61,967 nucleotides of DNA, from positions 1-61,967 of the forward strand of contig JADIIU010000081.1 of NCBI GenBank assembly GCA_027603945.1, given 5' to 3'. The notes under the pieces are model-generated. The model was not told the origin of the DNA. It saw nothing but the letters and a program-made list of their open reading frames with translations, and did no database searches. Positions 46,825 through 57,478 of the stretch are shown piece after piece; the first letter of the stretch is position 1, and each line of letters begins with the position of its first letter. This DNA comes from Terramyces sp. JEL0728 (lineage: Eukaryota; Chytridiomycota; Chytridiomycetes; Rhizophydiales; Terramycetaceae). The translations under genes and the position numbers were made by a program.

Positions 46825-49800
46825 TTAATTGTTCCTCTTTACTTTTTTACCTTTAGGGCCGGCAGCAAACTTCTTGCGCTTCTTTGGCAGCTCTTCTTCC
46901 CCTTCGCTCTCGGATTGCAAATTCTTTAAAAGGTCATCAAAATCATCTGCGCTTGCAAATTCCGCCTTACCAGTGCTGTTTTCAAAGAAATCTCCTGTAT
47001 AGCCTAATTTTTTGGCTTTACTTGACAGAGTATCTTTCTTGTTTTTCTTTTTAGTGCGCTTTTCGTCGTCAGAGAGTCCATCATCAAGCAGGGATGAAAA
47101 CAGGTTATCCTCTTCATCGCTCCCGCCTTGAGCTGCCAAATCTTTGGCAAAATCCGCGCCATCGTCAATATCTTCAGGCTCTTCCCCAATGTAGTCGTCT
47201 TCCCATTCATCGTCGTTATCGCTGTCTTCAGCATCTGGCCCGTCGGTTGCCCAAGCAGCCATATCTTCGCCATCTTCTACATCGCTACCCTCAGATCCCA
47301 GCCCATCCATCTTTTTAAATATTTCTTCCATATTTTCTGGATCCAAAGGCTCGTCATCAGAACCTTGTTCCATATAATCAATATCTTCATCTTCAAATTC
47401 AACATCATCACCTTCATCCATATTAAGGCCGGCCTGGTCAAATCCTCTTGATTTGGTCATTGCATCCCAAATTTCAGCTTCATCAATATCTTCCTGATCC
47501 GAGTCAGCAAGCGAAATGTCATCAGGTACATTTTGGGACGGCTGCTTGCCAGTCTTTCGCTCTTTAAAGTACTTGTAGAAGAATAATTCATCGACCGGTA
47601 CAGCAGTTTCCGGTTGAGATAGCCAAACAGATTGGTTTACTGGAGCGTCATCAAGGGGCATATCGGCACCTAGTTCTTCATCTTCATAAATAGCATTAGC
47701 CTTCTTTCTGCCACCTACTAAAAGCATGTCATTCTGTTGGGTTGTGCGAGGTTGCATGATAGAAGAACCATGATGAACAGTCTTGACTTTCTTTGGAGCT
47801 TTATAGACAAACCTTTCCAAAAAGCGAGAAAGTGTGTGGTTAAGCAATGGGTCATAGTTCACCGCACCTTCTGGAACTACAATTGGATTGCCGCCCAACA
47901 AAGTCTTTGCATATAAAGCGACGGTCGGGTGATAGTGACTTGCAAATGGTACCAATTCCCACAAACAGGCTGAAGTTGCATTTGAATACAGTGGATTCCG
48001 CTTTCTTCCGTCATACTTGCCAGACTTGTTTAAATGTTTAAAATTATTTTCTTCCACTAACGAGTCCTTATCGGTTTCTCCATCGTCTTTGGTTGCGTCA
48101 TCCAAAGCGCCGTTTTCCTCACCTTCTCTGCTTTCTTCATCTTGGACAGAGCTCTGTTCACCCTCAGAATTACCCGCATCAACATCCACAAACTTTTCTT
48201 CGTCGTTATCTTCAGGCTGGGTTACCATCGGCCACAATCCTGGTCGCTGATTGCATAACTCACTAAGCAGAAACAAGCTACCACAAATCAAAGGCACTTG
48301 AGCAAACGATATGCATTGGCCAAGCCTCTTTAAGAACGAACGGACTCTATCAATTACAAGGTCCGCTTTAAGAGCTCTATACAGCAAGTTGAGATAGGTC
48401 GCTTGTCTCGAGGCATCAAACAATCTGCGGTCCAGTAGTGTATCATAGAGAACAGTGTAGAATCTGTCAGATAAAACATCTCTTGCGGATTGCACTTGGA
48501 AAATCAACGTCAATGCCTGGATACTAGTGTTGAAGTTGGCAATATGTGATATTACAAACAGCGTATTCATATGGGACTCGAATCTGGATCAATGCTTAAC
48601 TTACACTTTAGTTTCTAATGAAGCAAACGGGAACGCACGATTAACACCTGTAAGCAAGGCAGCCATCATTTTTGAATTTACTCCGTCGATTTTAACTAGT
48701 GCTGGAGCAGTTTCGGCATTCTTCTTCTTTGGTCCTCTATTATATTTACTAGATCTCTTTTTGCCTTTCTTCTTTTTGTCGTCACCTTTTGTTTGAACAG
48801 CTATGTCTTCTTTTTCTTCTTTCATTGCTTGGACAATGGCTTCAAAGATAGTGAAATACAAATGGACAAGGTGGTTGGCAGCCTCAACATCTGCCTTTGA
48901 TTTGGTCAAAATGATTTGATTCAAGAATGTAATTGCATAGTATCTGGCTCTGTCGGCTACATTCGGCCTGAATAGTAATCGTTCTACTTCTTTGATTACA
49001 ACCAATTTCATAGCAGGGTGTTTGATTAATAATTGTGTTAATAAATAAGTTGCCTTCGAAGCAATTTTTCTGTCCAAATCACCCTTCGATTAAATAAATT
49101 TTACCATCTTGTTTACCAACAAGCTCAACAGATTATCCTCTTGTTCCGGCTTATCGCTCAGTAACTCATAAACAGTTATCAGCATTTTTGATTTTACATG
49201 TTGCAATACATCCTTGGATAATTCCTGCGGTTAAACCAAATTACCTCAACAACTTGAAGGAAATCATAGTAAGCCTTCTTCAAGGCATCTTCATAATACC
49301 AAACTATCAAATGAGCAGGAGATGCTTCGTGAGAAAGACAAGGCTGGTCGACAAAATACTTTAATTTTCTTTCTGGAAGCAAGTTGTTTAGTAGTAAATC
49401 CTTGATACTGTCAATTGCCAACAGTGCTTCTCTTCTAGCTTTCTTTTTGGCCATTCCTTGAATTAAATGGTCATTCAGGTTTGTAAATGTGTGGACTGGA
49501 GACTCTTGAATGAGCAGCGTCAATGCAGATACTTTATCTGTCACAGTACCACTTTTCAAAATTGTAGAAACAAAATCCTTGTTTGCTTTTGAGGTTTGTT
49601 CGCGCATCGCTTCAAATTTCTTGCAATCTTCTTGCCACAGCGATTTTGCTCTTGCATATTCTTTTGCAATGTTATCTGGGCTAGGTTTGCCTTTATATTG
49701 AATTTCAGGTAGTTCATTTTCATACCAAACTGAAGAATTAAAAATCTAAATTAATACAAGGGTACTAAATCTTGCTCCAATTTGTCAACGGGTTTTGTTC

Positions 49801-50275
49801 CTTTAAGCATCTGAGAAACCATATCCCTGACGTTGGATTCTTCCTTTTTTCCATAGGTTGCAGTGCTGCCAGTGAATTCATCTGGATTATCCTGTAAAAA
49901 CTCGTCAGTAAATGCTGCCAATTCTTCTACTCTTTTCGCCTTCTCTTCCTTTGCCAATTTCTTTGCTTCCTTCACCAATTGGCGTTTTTCTTTCTTTAGT
50001 TGCTCCTTTGTTTTTGTTTCTGGCTCATCGTCGTCTGAATCTTTTGGTATAGCTGATACGAAATCCATCGTTTGAAATAATTTCAACAAATCACTCTTCA
50101 AATTCTTCTCGTCCACTTTTACCTCTGGTTTAACTTTAACTTCTTCTTCTTCTTCTGCTTCACTTCCACTTAAAACATCGTTGAGCAAATCCAAATCAGT
50201 GTGGTCTCCGCCCAAAGCCTTAATTTCCTGGAGTAGTATCGCTCTGGAATTCGCAGGTTTACTTTTCTTTGCCAT
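46825..50275 (-). CDS. MAK21: MAK21/NOC1/CEBPZ ribosome-biogenesis factor
   Basis: Exons 49766-50275, 49245-49745, 49105-49224, 48605-49083, 46825-48583 (1122 aa; introns 20-21 nt). The CBF/NOC core shows KLKYFVDQPCLSHEASPAHLIVWYYEDALKKAYYDFLQVVEELSKDVL, DRKIASKATYLLTQLLIKHPAMKLVV, ALLTGVNRAFPF and HMNTLFVISHIANFNTSIQALTLIFQV. The C-terminal third is strongly acidic (SDQEDIDEAEIWDAMTKSRG; long D/E runs) and ends in a basic tail. With Noc2 it escorts early 60S particles in the nucleolus. The start is M-AKKSK at 50275. Confidence 0.95.
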
Positions 50276-50768
50276 AAAAAACAAAAAAAAATATTTGACG
50301 AAATCTTTGTTCTTTCCAGCAAAATAGCATTGGGAATGAATTTAATTTGCGAATGGGCGATACTATTTGGGGATTGCAGAATCGTTTGAGATATTTTCTG
50401 GACTCTATGACGAGAGTCCATCGTTCATGCTCATCTATCGATTCAATACTCTAGAAATTATGCACTCGCTAGCGTTGGAATAATAACCAAGATTAGATTA
50501 ACTTTTTCTAATCTAACCACAAAAGCTTAGATTATAGATTTGATGTTTTGTAAGAGATAAGATAAGGTTTGGATTCTAAACCTTAAAGTGGTAACAAGCT
50601 TTGAAATATACGAAATGGCCGACAAAGCCAAATTCTGTTGCGACTCAATTTCCTTTTAGCGGCGGAACTATTCCTTGCACACTTATCACAATATTCGATA
50701 TTAATAATGGATAATGTCAACCTATTGTCCTTTTTCACGTTAAAATCTCCGAAAAACTACAAAGAAGA
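50276..50768. promoter_or_regulatory. Divergent MAK21 / MFS-B promoter region with GATA repeats
   Basis: About 490 bp. At 50555-50568 GAGATAAGATAAGG holds two overlapping HGATAR sites about 200 bp upstream of the transporter. At 50563-50585 an 8-bp inverted repeat (TAAGGTTT/AAACCTTA) with a 7-nt spacer can form a hairpin. Near 50493-50516 AGATTAG and CTAATCT form another short inverted repeat. No gene seen. Confidence 0.4.
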
Positions 50769-52879
50769 ATGCGGACGCTGTACTTTAATATTATCGTTCT
50801 GACACTGACCGGCATTCTAACTGCAGGGAATTACTACTGGTAATTGGCTATTGACGCGTAGTTACGATCTTCCAGCTGCACTGAATAATCAATTAATCTC
50901 ATGGCTCAATTCAACATATGCTGACTATCAAATCCAATTGAATTTGCTGTATTCTGCCTATTCGCTGCCGAATATTGCCCTGCCTTTTGTTGGAGGTTTG
51001 TTGATGGACAAAATGGGGACAAATCTAATGATTATTTTATTTGCAAGTCTGGTGTGTATAGGACAGGGAGTATTGACATATGGTGTGGCAGATAAGAACT
51101 TTAGTTACATGTTGGTTGGGAGGTTTATTTTTGGATTTGGAGCAGAATGTTTGGATGTGGGACAGTCAGACATTGTTACAAAATGGTTTAGAGGACATGG
51201 AATGGCATTTGCATTCGGACTAAATTTTACAGTCGCAAGGCTATTCACCACATTCAGTGATAATTTCAGCTCAAGATTTGCAGATTCATCAGGAATCAAT
51301 TTTTCAATGAAAGTTGGGTTGGTTACTTGTGTTGGAGGCATTGTTTCTGCATTATTGATTTCACAGCTGTATAGATTGGCTCCAGGTGAAGTAATTTCGA
51401 GGAATCCATCGCTGCAAAGGAGACCAAGTGCAATGGGGGGACATTCGCGAAATACTAGCAATCTCAGTCAAGCGCCATCTCATAAGCGAGGGCAAAGCGA
51501 TATCGGCCAAAAGCAAACCCATAAGCGAGGTGCAAGCAATATTTCAAATATTGACAGCAAGGGAGACAGCGTACAGGATCTAAAGAGCCTCGTTCAAAAG
51601 CTAATCCGGCATGTGACATTCCCAATACCATTTTGGTTGTTGGTATTTATAACAATCACAATGTATGGATCTATAATCCCGTTTTTTCACATTTGCGTTG
51701 ACTGTATTTAATATTAATGGTAGTTTTCATTCAAAAATGGTATCCCAATAACGAGAATATGGCATATTTCGGTAATATCGACTTATTCTAGTTCTTTCAA
51801 TTCCAGATTTGATTTCTGCTGTTGGTTCTCCTTTGTGTGGGGTTTTGGTTGATTATTATGGCCATCGATCATATATTATTGTTGTTTCTGGGATATGCTT
51901 TCTTGCTGCGCATTTCATTCTGGCATTTTCCAGCTACTCTCCACTCCTGGGAATGAGCATTATTGGGGTTGGATATTCGTTATTTGCGTCAACCTTGTGG
52001 GCATTCATTCCAGTATTTGTGAGTGATGAACAAGTTGGAACAGCATTTGGAATAATTTCGTCGGGTTTGAACATTGGACTATTTGTGTTCCCAATTATTG
52101 TAGGCTGGATCAGAAGTAGTTCAGGCGAATCCAATTTCTTACCAACCCAATACTTTTTTATGGTACTTTGTTTTATTGCGCTTGTAGCCTCGCTATTTCT
52201 AATACCATACGAAACCAACGCACTTGACCAATCCAAACTTAATTTATTAAACCCATCTTTAATTACTGAAAATGACCAAGTGGAAGAATATGTAATTACT
52301 TCGCTAGGAAGGGCACCAACAAGAGTGCTAGTCAAAGTTGGCGACAAACTCAAGGCTAGAAAAACTGCACATGTTGCCAGAATTCAAAGTAATACAGATC
52401 TGAAAGTGATATTACAAGAGCAAGGGAAAAATGCAGCTGATCCAAACCCACCGCATTCGGTTGATGGTTCACGCGGAAACTCAATGTCTGGTAAATTCAA
52501 AACATCCAAAAGCAAAGGATCACTAAAAAGTGTAGACACTGACCAAAGTAATTCAATTGTACAAAGCCATCCGGTCCAATCACCCAACCTGCACAAACAG
52601 GCTTCGTCAGTTATCCCTGAAGATCAGGAAGTACAGTTTCCAAGCACCCAGATTGCCTCAGAACAAATGCCAACCCACCCCGAAAAATGCTTTTCCTTTG
52701 TAGAGAGCTACCCACAAAAAAATATCGATGAGATTAGTAAAGCTCCGGTGAAACTTGCCAGCAAAGAGAATACATCCGAAACCCAAAAAAGACACCCAGA
52801 TAAAAAAGAAACGAAAAGAGGACCGTCAATGGCTTCAAACAAGTCTATTAACAAATCATCAGAAGGATTAAAAGAGTGA
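50769..52879 (+). CDS. MFSD1-like major facilitator transporter, paralogue B
   Basis: Exons 50769-50839, 50862-51703, 51724-51771, 51792-52879 (682 aa). Same family as 42213-43804: YCYDLPAALNNQL, FGAECLDVGQSDIVTKWFRGHGMAFAFG, FFHICVDFFIQKW, VLSIPDLISAVGSPLCGVLVDYYGHRS. First exon (71 nt) and third exon (48 nt) have the same lengths as in paralogue A. Distinctive are a basic central loop with two HKRG repeats and a ~200-residue cytosolic Ser/Lys-rich tail absent from A. Likely a vacuolar or plasma-membrane permease; substrate unknown. Confidence 0.85.
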
Positions 52880-52980
52880 TTTGCATATTGCATCCAAAAC
52901 ACATTTTGGCCACTTTCTCATCTGTAGGTAATAACTCGGCATTACCAATAAATCTACTCTGTATAATGGTGATTAACCTA

Positions 52981-52992
52981 TTAGGGTTAGGG
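52981..52992 (+). promoter_or_regulatory. TTAGGGTTAGGG box upstream of eS17
   Basis: Two perfect telomere-type hexamers lie 61 bp upstream of the eS17 ATG and are followed by a T-run. In ascomycete yeasts such sites bind Tbf1 and activate ribosomal-protein and snoRNA genes; the same use here is inferred. Confidence 0.5.
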
Positions 52993-53052
52993 CTTTTTTT
53001 TCTGATTTTTTTTCTCCGTCACAATTGAAAATTTCTTTACCTTAAAACAAAA

Positions 53053-53645
53053 ATGGTAAGAAAATAGAACCCACCGGCTTATGGTCATGGAGGTGATAGC
53101 GAAAGCTCACTCAACGAATGGACGAACAATTGCGAATTCATTGAATGCGTAATCTGTTCACAACCATTCACAACCATGAACTGTATTAACCTTTAGGGCC
53201 GTGTTAGAACCAAGACCGTCAAGAGAGCTTCAAGAGTTATCATCGAAAAGTACTATCCAAGATTGACTTTGGATTTCCAAACCAACAAGAAAATCTGCGA
53301 CGAAGTAATTAATGCTTAATTTAGGTTGCTATCATTGCCTCCAAGCGTCTCCGTAACAAGATTGCTGGTTTCACCACCCACTTGATGAAACGTATTCAAA
53401 GAGGTCCAGTCCGTGGTATCTCCTTCAAACTTCAAGAAGAAGAACGTGAACGCAAAGACAACTTTGTTCCAGACGTTTCTGCTTTGGCCGTCGAATCTAT
53501 CGAAATCGACAAGGACACTGCTGAATTGTTGAAAGCAATCAACTTTGAATCCATCCCAAATGTTTCCTTGGTTGAACCAACTGCTGCCAACGAAGCCAAC
53601 AGAGTTGTCGGTACCAACCGCGAACGTGCTCCACGTCGTCAATAA
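53053..53645 (+). CDS. RPS17: Cytosolic small-subunit ribosomal protein eS17
   Basis: Exons 53053-53055, 53197-53304, 53325-53645 (143 aa). The first exon is just the ATG, joined across a 141-nt intron to [23 protein letters not shown]. The second intron is 20 nt ([19 protein letters not shown]). The [29 protein letters not shown] block is diagnostic. The long first intron, with a GTAAGA donor and repeats of TTCACAACCA near its 3' end, resembles regulatory introns of fungal ribosomal-protein genes; I found no clear snoRNA boxes in it. Codon use is rich in C-ending codons, as in the aldolase. Confidence 0.95.
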
Positions 53646-53709
53646 TTTGTTTAATAAATATATTATATGACGTTGCATTTTTTCCTTGAAATTAATATTT
53701 CGAGTCGCC

Positions 53710-54594
53710 ATGCAACGGAACATTCAAATAAAATCAAAGGATGGATTTCCGGTTGTAGGAACCTTGTTTACTAATGATAAATCCAACTCACATTCTGTGA
53801 TTGTGCTTGCTAGTGCAACTGGAGTCCCACGGCAGTATTACACCCAGTTTGCACAACACTTGGTAAAAAGAGCAAAGGCGGTTGTAACGTTCGACTACAG
53901 AGGGATCGGATCTACAATTGAAGAGTTAAAGAAGCTAAAGGATGCAATAATCAGAAGGGAGTGGGCTTGGGATACGGACGCAATAGTAAAATATGTACAG
54001 CAGGTGTACAGCGATTGTGAAATTTTATACATTGGAAATTCTGTCGGAGGGCATCTAATTGCATTTTTGGAAACACTGCCGTTCCTTTCCAGGATTTTAT
54101 TTTTATCTGTCAATTCAGCATATCACGGCTATCTACGTTCGAAATATTTTGGATACTTGTTTTACCCGTCATTCGTTGTTCATTCGTATCTGCACGGATA
54201 TTGTAAAGCGAGTCAACTGGGGTTGGGAAAAGACTTGCCTGTTGGTATTGGCCTACAATGGGGATATTGGTCAAGGTTCCAAAACTATATGGCGCACAAT
54301 CCAGAGACTGAAGCCAAATGCAAAAGCGTAAAGAGCAGGATCCATGTGGTTTGCTTTGATGATGACGAGCTGGCTACAAAGGAAGGCATGACATCCAACT
54401 TGTACTGGTTTTCAAATGCGGATATCAAGTTGATGATTTATCGATCAAAGGATATCGGCAGTGTTGGGCATTTGGGATTTTTCAAACTACCAGAATTGTA
54501 TGTCATTGCCGACAAGTGGTTGTTTGATGGAGAAAGGCTCAATTACAAGAATGGTGGCGATTACATTGAGATCAACACTAAAAGCAAGCTTTAA
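53710..54594 (+). CDS. Alpha/beta hydrolase, bacterial COG4757-like, intronless
   Basis: 294 aa from the ATG at 53710. Visible elements: TFDYRGIGS, nucleophile elbow GNSVGGH with Ser111, LQWGYWSRFQNYM, an acid-containing CFDDDELAT loop and the histidine block SVGHLGFFK. This order fits the predicted alpha/beta hydrolases of COG4757, which I know mainly from bacteria. The substrate is unknown. It is one of the few multi-hundred-codon genes here with no micro-intron, which with the family distribution hints at a bacterial origin. Convergent with XPD (71 bp). Confidence 0.8.
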   Translation: MQRNIQIKSKDGFPVVGTLFTNDKSNSHSVIVLASATGVPRQYYTQFAQHLVKRAKAVVTFDYRGIGSTIEELKKLKDAIIRREWAWDTDAIVKYVQQVYSDCEILYIGNSVGGHLIAFLETLPFLSRILFLSVNSAYHGYLRSKYFGYLFYPSFVVHSYLHGYCKASQLGLGKDLPVGIGLQWGYWSRFQNYMAHNPETEAKCKSVKSRIHVVCFDDDELATKEGMTSNLYWFSNADIKLMIYRSKDIGSVGHLGFFKLPELYVIADKWLFDGERLNYKNGGDYIEINTKSKL

Positions 54595-54665
54595 TAAAGG
54601 ATTGGGGATAGTTGAAGTTAACAGAGAGTACCGCTGCCATAATCAATTAGAAATATTTATTAGGA

Positions 54666-57034
54666 TTAGCTTGCCATTTCAACATCTCGCGAATTCTTTT
54701 GGTTTACTTGCTCTTCGTTCAACAATGATATCCCCAGAGGATTCCCAGACACTGGTTGTGCCATATCTTTGAAAAACTTTTTCCCCATTGAAACTGCCAT
54801 ATCAGTCGATAGATTGTTTCCTGCTTCATCCATTTGTGAAACAATCCATTTCGGTAGTTTGGAGCGTTTGTCTTGCCTTGCAAATCGCTGTTGTTAAAAA
54901 CATTTACTTTATCGGCAAATACCATTAATCCATAATCCTGTTTCCCTCTAATGACTCTTCCAACGCATTGGGCACCATGGCGGATTGCATCAAACGACAA
55001 GAAATCATTTTCTCTGATTTGGTTGTTGTCTCTAAGATATTCCAATCGTGCTTTCAATATTCTACTTTCTGTGTATTGGTATGGAATACCAAAGAGAATT
55101 ACAGTTCTTCCATACTGATGATCGAAATCCACTCCTTCTGATACTTTACCCCGAGCAACAGATAATAATATTGCACCTCTTCCGTTATCGCATGCTTCCC
55201 TATAGCTCTCCAGTGCTATTGAGGTTTCTGCCGCATCTGGGGTTTCAATAAAAATCAGCTTGTAATTAAGAAATTCTTGCAGCATTCCAAGTTCATTCCA
55301 CGCAGCTACAATAGATTCCATGTACAAATAACTAGGGAAAAAACAAACTAGTCCATCTGGAGTGATTTTGGCAAATTCCAATAAAATATTTCCATAATTC
55401 CTGACCACTGCCATATCATTACGCACTTCAAACTTTGAAGAAACAGTAACTTGATCTGAACCTCTGGTTACTATTAAAGGAAGGAAACATGGCCGTACTA
55501 GTGTCATTTGATAGCTTTGAACGACACTCGGTTCAAAACCAAGAATCTTTGGATATAATTCCAAGGGAGAAAGAGTTCCTGAAGTGACGATAACAGAGCT
55601 AAATCGTTCAAATACCGGCTTAATTGCAAGAGTTGCATCCAAACAGGTAAAATGCAGAACTGGATTAGGAATAGTATCCAAGTCATTTTCAAATGGCTCA
55701 TGGATCAGCATGAATCCTGTCTGATATGTAGCTACAAGCGTCGCAAATGTCGCTATTTTCTGAAGTGGCCGATATTCCTGCAAATCATTGATTTCAAGCG
55801 TCCTAATCAACGAAGAAAGACGCTCAGCACAAAACTTTAGCGGTTTTGGTTCAATGAGCGTGTCCAGTTTCAAGTGCCGTAAGAATGACACTGGAGTTTC
55901 AGCGACAACGTGGAATATTCTCATACGAGTCTAACGTTATGGGAAATTACCTTTAGATACTCTACAAATCTCCGCAAAAAGGCGACAAAGTGCTCCGCGC
56001 GTCTAATGTTGCCCGGAACACTTTCTTGCAGTATGTCGTCAGGAAGGACAGGACTAGGCATAATTTCAGCCTCTTGTCTTGCAACTTGTGCCTCTCGCAG
56101 CCCTTCTACTAATCTACTGTATTCCGAAGCCAGTTTCTCCGAGTTTGATTGTTTCATTCTAAATTAGAATTATATACGTGTCTAGTTTCTGGGACAGTTC
56201 ACTCAGACACCTGGCACTGGCGTCCAAATTAGGTTTGGAGATATCAATGCTGAGCGATTCTGTACATACGTTATCTAATTAAGAATTAAAATACCAATGT
56301 TGTGCCTAAATTAGCAACCACTTACGCTTCATCAAAAACCACAATTGAGTCTTTGGATAAGTCTTTTGAAATTACTTCTGCTACTTTTGGATCTAATAAA
56401 TAATGATAACTGTAGATAATTACATTTGCGTATGGCAATACTTTTCGGGCAAAATAGTAGGGACAGAATCCACTGCCTTTGCTATACTCTTTGAAATCCT
56501 CGAGGGTATACACTCCAGATTGAATTGAAGCAGCAGCAGTATCATTTTCCAAATTTTCAAAAAAGCTACACAGCTCCACATCGTTCTGGCTTCTTATCCA
56601 AGGTGCAGTTAAATTTCGGCATTTTGCATCTGTTACAACTCCATGCTTTTCCATTGAGACTTCTGGATGCACACACAGATTCTTTCTTGACGTTAGCCCG
56701 ATTCCCAGGAACTGTTCCTTCTTTCCCATCGATTCTCTGTAGCTAATCAATCGCTTCAATTCTTCCAGTGCCTTTTCGATTTCCGGAACAGTACGAGAAC
56801 AGTATATCAGCTTGCGCTTTTCCGGGTAGTGCATCTGATATGCTACAATGAGGGAAAGTAGTGAAATTGTTTTTCCAGTTCCCGAAGGCATTTCTAGTAA
56901 TGAATGTCCCTGTGCATCCAATGTGCGCTTGATATCCTTCATGTATTCATATTGCTCTGGATATATATACTCATAAGGAAAGATAATTTCCAAGTCATCT
57001 ATAAAAAACCTGGCTTAATTGGAGATTACTTCAT
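54666..57034 (-). CDS. RAD3: XPD/Rad3 DNA helicase of TFIIH
   Basis: Seven exons: 57030-57034 (5 nt), 56326-57009, 56295-56305 (11 nt), 56178-56274, 55951-56158, 54908-55930, 54666-54887 (749 aa). Walker A is EMPSGTGKT (about 41-49). Four Fe-S cysteines are visible (NLCVHP, DAKCRN, VELCSFF, GFCPYY). The DEAH box at 228-231 is split, DEA in exon 2 and H in the 11-nt exon. Later motifs [34 protein letters not shown] and [10 protein letters not shown] fit XPD. 5'-to-3' helicase for nucleotide excision repair and Pol II initiation. All six introns are 19-20 nt. Confidence 0.95.
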
Positions 57035-57160
57035 TGAAAAATGTGAGATTGAAAATGCAAAATTCAAGAAATCATTGCCGGTATGAAATCATTTGGCGAT
57101 GGGATTAGTGTCATTTCAATGAGTTACATGATATTGTATCTTTACAGAGTTGGGTGAATT
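57035..57160 (+). pseudogene. Relic of the seven-helix membrane family (C-terminal end only)
   Basis: A short frame ending at 57160 reads GMKSFGDGISVISMSYMILYLYRVG-stop, nearly the same as the C-terminus of the gene at 58642-59727 (GMKSFGDSLNCISMSYMLLYLYRVG). A few codons before it resemble the KIANFK segment, with the intervening helix deleted and no upstream exons. It directly abuts the XPD start, so XPD's promoter overlaps this relic. Confidence 0.7.
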
Positions 57161-57478
57161 AATTAAATAAATGCGGTTGAGATATTCTGCACAAGCAGCG
57201 ACTTGGTTTCTAACAAAGACGTGAGTGCAAGACCGCCTGGATTGCTGGCAGATTGTTACCAAAGCAGGCGTATCCAGAAAACTTTAAAATTTATGGTAAT
57301 TTACCAACTTCTAGAGTCTTATCACCCAAACATCGACAGTAGGTATTAGCCGGTTCTACCTTACTCAATCTGTTCCTCAAACTTTTAATCTTTGGCTAAT
57401 ATGGCAGACGACCTCATGCGACGTCAGCAATATTTGGTATCGTGACGTTTACTCGAGCTATTTTTACAACTGGCCAAA
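57161..57478. other. Intergenic between relic and first seven-helix gene
   Basis: About 320 bp; I see no coding segment, tRNA or repeat. Confidence 0.35.

Noticed and set aside
47128..47451. 107-residue plus-strand frame with hydrophobic segments inside MAK21
   Set aside because: Artefact of reading the acidic D/E-rich MAK21 tail on the opposite strand.
53056..53196. snoRNA inside the first intron of eS17
   Set aside because: A C-box-like GTGATAG is present but no matching D box (CTGA) or H/ACA boxes in the right places.
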